Positions 17,554-27,000 of a stretch of DNA of 64,000 nucleotides are shown one piece after another (within the stretch, counting starts at the first letter, position 1; each line of letters begins with the position of its first letter). Source of the DNA: CAXXFQ01 sp963674475 (GTDB lineage: Bacteria; Planctomycetota; Planctomycetia; Pirellulales; Thermoguttaceae). The notes beneath the pieces are model-generated. The model saw nothing but the letters and a program-made list of their open reading frames with translations, made no database searches and was not told where the DNA came from. The stretch spans positions 372,001 through 436,000 of the forward strand of contig CAXXFQ010000008.1 of assembly GCA_963674475.2 (NCBI GenBank), written 5' to 3'. The position numbers and the translations under genes were made by a program.

Positions 17554-18055
17554 CGCTCCAAAAAATATAATGGTTCGCGTTGCACTCTATCGCATCGGGG
17601 GCCGGGGCTTTCATGGTCTCGGTCGACAAAATCGATAGGCAAAGCGAAGCTTCAGCTTAAAATTATACGGGCAATCTTTTTATGCGAATTTTCGTTGAAA
17701 CTCCACCGTTGCCGCGAGTTTGCCCTTTGGGAAAACTCGTTATCCGCACGCAGGTGAACGCATAGTTTCACTTTAGAACATATCAGTATAGGCTTTTGAC
17801 ATTCGTTTTATCAATACAAAACGACGTTCCCCCCTTGACGAAAAAGAAATTGGAAGGCAAACTAAACAAAGTGGTCGGCACAAACCGACAATAGACGGCA
17901 TACTCTTTTTCGAAGTAAGCCCTTTTTTTAAAAGGGGTTTGGGAAAAGGGGTTCGTCGTATATATCTAGTAAGTCGCCAAAGAGCCATTTAAGGTTCGCG
18001 TCGACTATCCGGACTAAGTAGTTACCTCGCGAGAGGGGGCAACTTAGAGCTAACC
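17554..18055. other. Spacer between thrS and tRNA-Val
   Basis: It holds no convincing gene. A 71-codon minus-strand frame at 17773-17988 has no supporting features. The thrS promoter should lie in the first part and the tRNA promoter in the last part; I see no clear consensus boxes. Confidence 0.4.
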
Positions 18056-18130
18056 GGGCGATTAGCTCAGTTTGGTTAGAGCACTAGCTCGACAAGCTAG
18101 GGGTCACTGGTTCGAGTCCAGTATCGCCCA
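18056..18130 (+). tRNA. tRNA-Val (anticodon GAC)
   Basis: The cloverleaf is complete. The acceptor arm GGGCGAT pairs with ATCGCCC, the D arm is TAGCTCAG...GAGC, the anticodon stem CTAGC/GCTAG encloses TCGACAA giving anticodon GAC, and the T arm ACTGG/CCAGT encloses TTCGAGT. The discriminator base is A and CCA is not encoded. CTTTTTTT follows directly. Its 3' end is the probable integration site of the adjacent island. Confidence 0.95.
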
Positions 18131-18206
18131 CTTTTTTTAACTCATTGCCGAATCTAGACTTAGGATACCTGTCGACGGTCGACAGTGCGGCCTGTTTTTG
18201 AAGGAA

Positions 18207-18227
18207 AAAGTAGTAGTCTACTACTTT
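18207..18227. promoter_or_regulatory. Perfect inverted repeat upstream of the integrase
   Basis: AAAGTAGTAG and its reverse complement CTACTACTTT flank one central base, 22 bp before the integrase start. It could be an operator controlling int or an arm-type binding site for the recombinase. The same decamer recurs at 28028-28047. Confidence 0.6.
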
Positions 18228-18248
18228 CCATCAAAGGAGGTCGCCAAA

Positions 18249-19421
18249 ATGGCTAAACGACGGGTTCCAGGTTATCTACGGCACAAAGCGTCCGGTCAGG
18301 CGCTTGTACGAATCAACGGTAGAGATTTCTATCTTGGCAAGTACGATTCCCCCGAGAGTAAAGACGAGTACGATCGTCTTATATCTAAATGGCTCCATAA
18401 CGTTGGGGTCCTGCTTTCCACACTGGCCGAGGACGGGATCAGCGTCAACGAGCTTTGCCTTGCCTATCTTAACTACGCCGAAGGGTACTTCCGTGATTCC
18501 GACGGCGCGGTTTCGGAGTCGATCTTCAAGACGCGGGCGGCGGTCCGATACCTCAGTGAACATTACGGCCGAACCGACGCCCAGGATTTTGGTCCCCTTG
18601 CCCTCTTGAGCCTTCGCGACCGGATGATTGAAAAAGATCTCTCCCGGGGGTACATTAATTCCCTGGTCGATATCGTCCGCCAGCTTTTCAAGTGGGGGGT
18701 ATCGAGGCAGTTGATACCCGTGGCCGTCCATTCCTCCCTGGTGACGGTCGAGCGACTGAAAAAGGGGAAGTCCGAGGCCAGGGAGACCGAAGACGTCAAG
18801 CCGGTGGACGACAAGATCATCGACGCGACCCTTCCGGAACTTTCGGCAACGTTCCAGGCGATGGTACGACTTCAGCGTTTGACTGGGATGCGTCCGGGCG
18901 AGGTGTGTAACCTCCGACCGATCGACGTCGACCGAAGCGGGGAGGTGTGGTTTTATCGCCCACCCAACCACAAAACGGCCTGGCGCGACAAAAAGCGGGT
19001 CATTCCCATCGGGCCAAAAGCCCAAGCGGTCCTCATGCCGTACTTGGATCGGGAGGAAGAAGCGTTTTGTTTTTCACCACGGGAAGCGGTCCAGCTTCGC
19101 AATGTCGAGCTTCGGCGAAACCGAAAGAGCAAGGTTCAGCCGTCCCAACGAAGCCGGAAGAAGAGAAAAACGAAAAGGCCCCCCGGGGACAAATATCCGG
19201 TTCGAAGCTATTGTCAGGGGATAGAACGAGCTTGCAAACGGGCCGGGGTTCCCAAGTGGACACCCAACCAACTTCGGCACACGGCCGCGACGATGGTTCG
19301 TGCCACCGCCGATTTAGATACCGCCCGGACGGTATTGGGGCACGGCTCTGTCAAGACGACAGAAATCTACGCCGAGGCGGATTTAAAGAAGGCGGCCGAG
19401 GTCGCCAAGAAAATTGGATAA
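18249..19421 (+). CDS. Tyrosine recombinase / integrase
   Basis: This 390-residue protein starts at ATG 18249 after a consensus AAAGGAGGT. It has an N-terminal DNA-binding segment, a SAM-like core-binding domain (about 65-165) and a C-terminal catalytic domain with R215 (TGMRPGEVCNL), K242 (HKTAWRDKKR), R343 with H344 (QLRHTAATM), H365 (LGHGSVKTT) and the nucleophile Y374 (IYAEADL). A Lys/Arg-rich insertion lies at about 285-312 between the catalytic blocks. Its position beside tRNA-Val indicates site-specific integration into that gene. All catalytic residues are present, so it may still be active. Confidence 0.93.
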   Translation: MAKRRVPGYLRHKASGQALVRINGRDFYLGKYDSPESKDEYDRLISKWLHNVGVLLSTLAEDGISVNELCLAYLNYAEGYFRDSDGAVSESIFKTRAAVRYLSEHYGRTDAQDFGPLALLSLRDRMIEKDLSRGYINSLVDIVRQLFKWGVSRQLIPVAVHSSLVTVERLKKGKSEARETEDVKPVDDKIIDATLPELSATFQAMVRLQRLTGMRPGEVCNLRPIDVDRSGEVWFYRPPNHKTAWRDKKRVIPIGPKAQAVLMPYLDREEEAFCFSPREAVQLRNVELRRNRKSKVQPSQRSRKKRKTKRPPGDKYPVRSYCQGIERACKRAGVPKWTPNQLRHTAATMVRATADLDTARTVLGHGSVKTTEIYAEADLKKAAEVAKKIG

Positions 19422-20139
19422 CCCAAGCGAGTATCGGGTAGTTGGGTAGCTCCCAACGACGATCGGTCGGGTGTGCGGTTCGACAAGCAGGTACCCAAAA
19501 ACGAACCCGATACCCGAGAATCGCCCGCGTACAAAATCAGCCTTGGTCCTCTACGTTTTTATCGCCAAATAGCGGTAATAATAAACAATATAAACTATAT
19601 ATATTCATGAAGTTCTAGCGCCCTTACAGAACACGATAAAGCACGTTACTAACAATCAGGTGGGGCGAGCATAACGGCGAATCAAGTGAGATAGACCGTC
19701 GTGTCGGGGACATTATAACCACGTAGAGGGGCCGTCAGGTTGCGTATAGATAACCATTTTGACAACTTGACCTGAGAGCCAAATTTTTTTGGTTTCCCTG
19801 TTGTTATGGCCATCATATCCGCCAAGCTGAATTTCGAAAAACCCTTTAGAAATAGGGGAAATTAAATGATTGCCGACTAAAAAACAGTAGGCGATTTTTC
19901 ATTCCGATCGCCAAAAAACAAGCCAAAAGTAAAAGGCCGTATAAGGTCACGTCCAAAACAAAAAAGCCCGGAAAACACCTGTTTTTCCAGGGCTTTTTCT
20001 ATTTCTCGTTGATCATTAACATTTTCTAATTTCCAAGATTTCAACTCCTGACTTTTTTAAGAAGGTTTTTATATGATAGCAAGGAACAGCAACGGGCTTC
20101 TTAGGCCCACATGGTTTTGCAAAAATGAAAGGACTTACG
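19422..20139. other. Non-coding segment of the island
   Basis: Next to the int stop there is nested dyad symmetry: TATCGGGT (19432-19439) pairs with ACCCGATA (19505-19512), and GTTGGG/CCCAAC (19441-19457) lies inside. An AT-rich run follows at 19571-19610, then a terminator at 19961-19999. It might hold an attachment-site remnant, an origin or a regulatory switch; no gene is visible. Confidence 0.45.
19961..19999. terminator. Bidirectional Rho-independent terminator
   Basis: AAAAAGCCC with GGAAAA pairs with TTTTTCC and GGGCTTTTT. It insulates the integrase module from the replication module. Confidence 0.75.
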
Positions 20140-20508
20140 ATGCTGAACCTCTCAAAAGAAAAGCTTATCTCGTTCAACGAAGCGACCAAACTTTTCCCTC
20201 ACGGTCGACACGGCAAGCGACCACACGTCGCGACAATCTACCGATGGACCCAAAAGGGCCACAACGGTGTCCTGCTTGAGTATGCTCAACTGCCCAGCCG
20301 TCGAGTTACCAGCGTCGAGGCAGTACATCGGTTTATCAAAGCTTTGACCAAGCAAAACGACCCACGGCGGGATGGTTTCCGCCTCGAAACACCAGCCCAA
20401 CAAAGACGACGCCAATCCCGAATCGAAAAGGCCGAACAAGAACTAAACCAAAAGCTCAACCCTACTGGTCAAAATGACCAACGGCGCAGAAAAACAGAGA
20501 GACGATGA
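20140..20508 (+). CDS. DUF1580-like DNA-binding protein
   Basis: The 122-residue protein starts at ATG 20140, seven bases after AAAGGA. It reads ISFNEATKLFPHGRHGKRPH, then VATIYRWTQKGHNGV, LLEYAQLPSRRVTSVEAVHR and FIKAL. This is the DUF1580 pattern, a helix-turn-helix-like domain related to excisionase/MerR folds and frequent in planctomycete mobile elements. The C-terminal third is basic and probably coiled. By position between integrase and primase it may act as an excision or replication regulator, by analogy to AlpA/Xis; that is inference. Confidence 0.8.
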   Translation: MLNLSKEKLISFNEATKLFPHGRHGKRPHVATIYRWTQKGHNGVLLEYAQLPSRRVTSVEAVHRFIKALTKQNDPRRDGFRLETPAQQRRRQSRIEKAEQELNQKLNPTGQNDQRRRKTERR

Positions 20509-20573
20509 GCAAGGATCTCCCCGTTTGGCTCAGTGGTTGATTTACAAGGTTTCTTAAGCGGAAGAATTGCAGC

Positions 20574-23101
20574 ATGGATTGCGAGGCAGTAAAAGCGGCG
20601 GCCCGGGGAAGATGGGCCGAAATCATGGAGGCGATTGGCGGGATTCCCACGCAGTATCTCGACGGGAAACATGGGGTTGCCCGAAGTGTGGCGGAGATGA
20701 TCGGTGGCGGGGCTTTGAAGACTTCGCCGAGACCGGGGGAGCGATCTGTAATCAGTGCGGCAAGGGGAAAAATGGCGGCGGGATGGCGGACGGCTTTTCG
20801 GTCCTTGAGTGGTTTCATGGCTGGAGCTTTCCAGAGACGCTTCGAAAGGTGGCCGACTATCTACAACTCGACGCCGACCACAAGCCGCATAAAAGGCCCC
20901 AGAACTCACCAAAAGAAGCGCCGAAGAAAAACACTTCTTCGGTATTCTCGAAAGCCAGCGAGGCAGTCAAAAGGCAAGAGGATAAGCTTGGCCCCCGTTC
21001 GACCTGTTGGACCTATCGAAACGCAAGCGGGGAGCCGGTTGGGCTAGTCGTTCGATGGGACACAGCCGAGGGGAAAGAGATTCGGCCCGTATCGCGTCGT
21101 TCGGACGGATGGCGTATCGAGGCGATGGAAGCCCCACGGCCCTTGTATCGACTTCCCGAAATTCTCGAAACCGACGGCCCGGTTTATGTCTGCGAGGGGG
21201 AGAAGACGGTTGAAGCGGCCGTTTCGATTGGCTTGATCGCAACGACCTCAAGCGGTGGTTCTAGTGCGCCCCGCAAAACGGATTGGAGCCCGTTGGCCGG
21301 TCGAGAGGTGGTTGTTTTTCCTGATAACGATAAGGCTGGATGCAAGTACGCCGAAACGGTGGCCGGGATTCTTACGGCCCTTGAGCCTTCCGCCACGGTC
21401 AAGGTGGTCGAACTGCCTGAGCTTCCCTCAAAGGGGGATATGGCCGACTGACTCGAAGAGCGCGACGCAGTCGACCCCGACGAACTCCGTCAACAAGTCG
21501 AAGAACTCTCGGATGCGGCCGAGCAGTGGGAACCGTTAGAAGTGGAAAAGGGGGCGGGCCTAGAATTTGAGCCGTTTCCCGTTTCGATCCTTTCGAGCCC
21601 GATTGAAAAATACGTCCGTGAAGCGTCGAAGGCGATCGGATGCGACACGTCCTTTGTCGCAACCCCCTTGCTGTCGATCTTGGCCGCTTGTGTTGGCAAC
21701 GCGCGACGGATCGAACTTAAGAGATCGTGGAAGGAACCTTGTGTATTTTGGGCGGTGATTGTCGGCAACGCTTCAACGTTGAAAAGTCCGGCGATCGATG
21801 CGGCAGCAAGCGAACTTCGGAAAATTGAGACGGAACGTCTTCGAGAATACCAAGAGTCGATGGAGGAATATAAAAGGGACTTGGCCATCTATAAGGCCGA
21901 TCTGGCCAACTGGCAAAGAGTTGGACGCAACGAAGGAGAACCGCCACCGGAAGAGCCTCGAGAACCGGCCGCGCGGCGGGTCATCGTGTCCGATGCGACG
22001 GTCGAAGCGTTGTGTCCGTTGTTGGAAGAAAACCCGAGGGGGCTCTTGCTTCTTTTGGATGAGCTTGCAACGTGGATAAGCGGTTTCGACGCCTATCGAT
22101 CGTCTAAGGGCAAGGACGTTCCCCAGTGGCTTTCGATGCACCGAGCCGGTCAGATTATTGTCGACCGGAAGACGGGCAAGCGTCTTACTTGTATTCCGAG
22201 GGGGGCTGTTTCCGTGACCGGCGGTATCCAACCGAAAACGCTTCAGCGAATCATGGGGCCTGAGTTTTTCGTAAACGGTTTTATGTCTCGACTCCTTTTC
22301 GCCATGCCTCCCCAGCCTGTCCGACGGTGGACCGACGACGATATCGACCCGTCAACCGCCGCCCAGCTACGCGCGATCATGGAACGGTTGCTCGACCTAA
22401 TGGAGATCGACCCGGAAACCGGCGAACTCATCACAAAGGATTTGCCCCTTTCCCCCGAAGCCAAAGCCGTTTGGGTCGAGTTTTACAATCAGCACGCCCA
22501 AGAGCAAAGCCGACTGGAGGACGACGACCTTAGTTCGCTTTGGGGCAAGCTGGAAGGCTACGCGGCCCGTTTCGCATTGCTGGACCATGTTATTCGTTCG
22601 GCGATAGAAGGGGACTTTTCAGGGTTCAACCACGACAAAATCGGCCCTGAAAGTCTTCGGGTGGGGATCGAGCTTTCTCGTTGGTACGGGCGTGAAGTCG
22701 AGCGGGTGTTTGCGTTTTTCGGAAAGGTAACCTCCCAAGAAGAGCAAGAGACCCGCGAACTGGTCCGAATTGTGCAAAAGAAAGGCGGGCGAATCACCAC
22801 GCGGGAATTGATGCAAAGTAGCCGAAAATACCGTTCCGATACACAATCGGCCGAGGCGGCCTTGAATCGCTTGGTCGAGCAGGGCTTGGGGCGATTCGAA
22901 AATGAGAAAACCGGGGGACGACCGAAAACGGTTTTTGTTCTCACTGGTTCCGGTAACGGTAACAGAACCCCCTTAAACCCCGGGAAAACCGACCTTCCGT
23001 TACCGTTACCACCTGAAACGAAAAAGGAAACGGCAACGGAACTATCCGAAGGCGCTGTTGAAACCATGCCCCCTGATGCCGAAGAGTGGGGGACCGTTTG
23101 A
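20574..23101 (+). pseudogene. Broken primase-helicase (zinc ribbon, Toprim, DUF3987)
   Basis: Three pieces form one protein. The ATG 20574 frame gives ARGRWAEIMEAIGGIPTQYL. At a GGGG run (20673-20676) the sense moves to another frame, which supplies the zinc ribbon CPKCGGDDRW...CNQCGKG and the Toprim strand VYVCEGEKTVEAA with VFPDNDKAG. The homologous reading needs one extra G, so a base seems lost. At 21449-21451 a TGA sits where GDMAD would normally continue with Trp (TGG). The same frame then runs on to 23101 as a DUF3987 helicase with Walker-like GNASTLKSPA. It should make RNA primers and unwind DNA; as read, it is dead or split. Confidence 0.8.
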
Positions 23102-23499
23102 TGAGTCGAAACACCCAAACCCTTTTGGCCGAACTGACCCGGCGCGGTATCCGCTTGAGGTTCGAAGGGGATCTCTTGCAATACCACCCCCGGTCAGCCA
23201 TGACACCCGACTTGCTCGAGCGGGTCCGAGCCCACAAGGCGGAACTACGTTCCCTTCTCGAATTCGACTGGCAGCGCGACACCGTCCCAGCCGAACCGTG
23301 TCCGGCTTGCGGAAGCTATCACGCCTGGTGGGACGCCCTCGACGGCAAGCATTGCGCCCAGTGCGATCCACCGACCAAGGGCCTTCACTGGCTAAAGCAG
23401 GCCGAGCGGATACGCAAAAAACACAAAAAGGCTTCCCTGTCTGGCTCTAAGGGGCTCACGGCCGATCTTATTAATTTGGTCGAGGGTTGCAGAATCTAA
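23101..23499 (+). CDS. TubC-N-domain-like protein with zinc-ribbon-type Cys motif
   Basis: The ATG at 23101 overlaps the stop of the primase-helicase (TGATG arrangement), showing former coupling. The 132-residue product starts with LLAELTRRGIRLRFEGDLLQ, YHPRSAMTPDLLERVRAHKAE, LRSLLE, which is the TubC N-terminal docking fold found in many mobile-element proteins. A short PCPACGSYHAWWD...HCAQC motif follows and may bind zinc. The C-terminal tail is basic. The function is unknown; in mobile elements it tends to follow replication genes. Confidence 0.75.
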   Translation: MSRNTQTLLAELTRRGIRLRFEGDLLQYHPRSAMTPDLLERVRAHKAELRSLLEFDWQRDTVPAEPCPACGSYHAWWDALDGKHCAQCDPPTKGLHWLKQAERIRKKHKKASLSGSKGLTADLINLVEGCRI

Positions 23500-23534
23500 G
23501 TTACTAGCTCCCCATCGGAGACGGCGTTACCCAA

Positions 23535-23622
23535 GCAAGGGGGCAGGGGGGGTAAAATCCCTACAGCCTCAAGGCGTAGACCGTCTATGCTCCCCCGCTC
23601 TTTTTGTGTGCGGGTTTTAATA
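23535..23622 (+). other. Phage cos-like packaging site
   Basis: A G-rich run (GGGGGCAGGGGGGG) is followed by TAAAATCCCTACAGCC, then GACCGTC, TCCCCCG and CTCTTTTTGTGTGCGGG. I know this order (G-run, tAAATCcCTacagCC, gACCG, pyrimidine run, TTTTTGTGcG) from the sequence just upstream of small-terminase genes in HK97-like phages, where cos lies. Here no terminase gene follows. The assignment rests on recalled pattern similarity, not on an alignment. Confidence 0.45.
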
Positions 23623-23655
23623 GGGGGGGTGTGAATAGGTCCGAATCCCGGCTGG

Positions 23656-23805
23656 ATGCGGGTCGAGTTCGAGCCGTTCGTCTTCCGCCATCCCGACAGC
23701 CTCTTCAGCTATGTCCCTCCGCAAGGCTTGGGACGACTTGAAGGTCCCTCTGAGGCGTTTTTCTCTGACCACCCATCTCTTAGGGAGTATCTTCCGGCAG
23801 TTTAA
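23656..23805 (+). CDS. Possible small or remnant ORF (49 aa)
   Basis: After the cos-like site, a frame from ATG 23656 reads MRVEFEPFVFRHPDSLFSYV and ends SLREYLPAV-stop. Its composition looks coding, but it has no Shine-Dalgarno and I recognise no family. It may be the tail of a deleted gene. The following 260 bp to the PEP-CTERM gene show nothing else. Confidence 0.3.
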   Translation: MRVEFEPFVFRHPDSLFSYVPPQGLGRLEGPSEAFFSDHPSLREYLPAV

Positions 23806-24068
23806 TACCATATTTTATGTATGTACGATTTTGAGACAAGCAAATCGATACACCTGTACCGAAATCGTTCATCCCCCTCTCTTCGTTCGAAAAACGGGGA
23901 CGCCTGAAAATCGAAAATCGGCTGTTCGCAATCCCTCTTTATAGAACGAGTTATAAAAACATGCTCCGTGTTGATTCCTTAAAGCTCTCAGAAATGGCAT
24001 CTCATTTGCTATAGAAGGAATTCATCACTGAAAACGCTTCCAACTTTTTTCAATAGCAGGAGTCAGTC

Positions 24069-27000
24069 ATGTTAAAGTGGGCAGTCTATTTAAGGTGTGC
24101 AATTCTTGCCGTAACAATATCGCTAACCTCTCCACTTGCGGCCGCAATCTATTCCACAGGTGATGTGAATCCTTCGGACCCATCGACGTGGGATTCCTCG
24201 ACAAGAGCCAACATCGGTTATAACGGGACCGGTTCGGTGACTGCCGATGGTGGTAGCGATCTGGTTTCCGAGTATGGCATCATCGGTTACTACTCCGGTT
24301 CGACAGGCGAGGTGACCGTCGACGGATTCGGTTCCACTTGGAATAGCCGATTTCTCTTTGTTGGCGGTGGTGACAGCGGGACGTTGAATATAACCAACGG
24401 CGGGGCCGTCACGGTTCAAGGATCAACCCGGGTGGCTTTAAACCCCGGATCGTCCGGCAAAATCCACTTCGACAATGGGACCCTAACGACAGGTTGTCTT
24501 TATTCCTCCAGCGATGACCTTACAGGAACGGGAACGATCAACACCCACGCACTAGTCAGTGACGTCAATCTGGTTTTCGATACCACGCACGGTCTAAATC
24601 AAACAATATATATGAAGGACAACCCCGGCCAGAATATCGCTGTCAATCTGGATATTGACGGCACCGGTTCGCTGGGGGGCGGCTACCGCGGAGTCGGGAC
24701 GATGAGCATCTCTGATGGAGTCATCGTGGAATCGACCAAAGGTTACCTTGGTTACGAATCCGGTTCGACTGGTGTTTCGACAATCAACGGGGCTGGCTCT
24801 GCGTGGAACAACTCCGGGGATCTCAACATCGGTTACGAAGGAAGCGGGACACTGAATATTGCTGACGGCGGGGCCGTGAGCAATGGCACTAGCTATCTCG
24901 GTTACCAATCCGGTTCAACTGGTGTGGCGACTGTCACCGGAGCCGGTTCGACTTGGTTTTCATATGGCCTTTTTGTCGGGAAAAGTGGCAATGGCAGTTT
25001 GAATATTTGCGACAGTGGGACTCTCACTAGTGGCACTGGTTATATCGGCGAACGATCCGGTTCGATAGGCGAAGCAACAGTCGACGGAGCCGGTTCGATC
25101 TGGAATTTAAGCACTCTACACATTGGTTCCTCTGGAAAAGGGACCCTGACAATATCCAATGGAGGTGTTGTCACTCCTCATTCAGGAACCCTCATCGGAT
25201 ATAAACCCGGTTCCACTGGCGAGGTGAATGTCGATGGGACCGGCTCGACATTGAATAATAATTATCATGGACACATGTATATCGGCTACGAAGGGGCAGG
25301 AGCACTGAAAATTACCAATGGCGGCACCGTCAACTATGATGAACAAAGTTACATCGGGTATAAGACGGGAGCAAGAGGAGAAGTTACTGTCGATGGAACC
25401 GGCTCGACATGGAACACGTCCGAAGGCCTTACGGTTGGCAACGGAACGCTCAATATTACGAACGGCGGAACCGTTAATAATGGCGGTGGTATCATTGGCT
25501 CTTATTCCGGCTCATTCGGCCAAGTGACGGTCGACGGGGCCGGCTCTTCATGGAATCATACTGGCGGACTTTACATACGCCGTGGGATCATGGATATCAC
25601 TAACGGTGGGACCGTCAGTAGTGGTTACAGCGGAATCGATGGCTCCAAATCTACTTCTACAAACGAGGTGACGGTTGACGGGGCCGGCTCGGCTTGGAAT
25701 ATCACTGAGAATTTTCGAGTTGGCAGCACTGGCAGGGCAAAGTTGAATATCACCAACGGAGGCATGGTGACGGTGGAAAAGGATACCTCCCTGGACCGCT
25801 ACAATAAGTCGTCAGGTGAAATTCACTTTGACAATGGAACACTCACTACTCGTAGTTTTCTTGGCGCTTGCGATGATCTTACCGGCATGGGGACAATCAA
25901 CACCAACGGTTTGATTTGCGATGTCGATCTGGTCTTCGACGCGACGCATGGCTTTAGTCAGACTTTTACCATGGAGGATGAAAAGCGGAATATTACGGTG
26001 AATTTGGATGTTGATGGTTCCGGTATTATGGGGGCCGGTTATGGCGGTGTCGGAACGATGCGTATTTCTGATGGAATAACTCTTGACTCGCCCCAAGGCT
26101 ATATCGGCTACGAATCAGGTTCGACAGGCGAGGTGACCGTTGACGGGCCCGGATCAACATGGAATGCTAGCGTACTTGAAGTGGGAAATTTTGGAAATGG
26201 AACGTTAAATATTATCAACGGAGGTGCCGTCAACAGTAACCCCAACCTTGGATGGGGCGGTCACTACATCGGCTACGCCTCAGGTTCGACAGGCAATGTG
26301 ACGGTCGATGGGGCTGGTTCGACCTGGACTAACTCCAAAGATCTAAGTGTTGGCCACTCTGGCAGTGGGACGCTGAACATCACCGGTGGCGGGACCGTAA
26401 CGGTCGAAAGGGATACCCGTGTGGCTTCGGAATCTGGCTCGTCCGGGAGAATTCATTTTGATAACGGAACCCTTACCACTCACAATTTTCTCGGCGCTCG
26501 CGATGATCTTACGGGCACGGGGATAATCAATACCAATGGTCTGGCCAGTGACGTCGATCTGGTCTTCGACGCGACGCACGGCTTTAACCAGACCTTTACC
26601 ATGGAGGATGAAGAGCGGAATATTACGGTGAATCTGGATGTTGACGGCTCCGGTATTATGGGGGCCGGTTATGGCGGAGTCGGAACGATGCGAATTTCTA
26701 ATGGAATAACTCTTGACTCGCCCCAAGGCTACATCGGCTACAAGTCAGGTTCGAAAGGCGAGGTGACGATCGACGGGGCTGGCTCGACTTGGGCCAGTTC
26801 CGGCGAAATTTTCGTGGGCCACGAGGGTAGCGGAACGCTGACAATCACTGACGGCGGAGCCATGGACAGTAATAATCGGGGCTGCTACGGTTACGTAGGC
26901 TATAAAGCGGATTCGACGGGCGAAGTAACCATCGACGGGGACGGCTCGATCTGGAATTCACGCGCTTTACACATTGGTTCCTCTGGAAATGGCGCAATAA

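Noticed and set aside
17773..17988. 71-codon minus-strand ORF between thrS and tRNA-Val
   Set aside because: Composition is non-coding, there is no Shine-Dalgarno and no domain is recognised.
21449..21451. Programmed TGA read-through or an alternative genetic code
   Set aside because: TGA ends several intact genes in the window, including the distal part of this gene, and a frameshift occurs in the same gene. Decay or sequencing error is simpler.
23101..23499. Nonribosomal-peptide or polyketide docking function for the TubC-N-like protein
   Set aside because: No NRPS or PKS genes are nearby; this fold is common in mobile-element proteins, so biosynthetic docking is unlikely.
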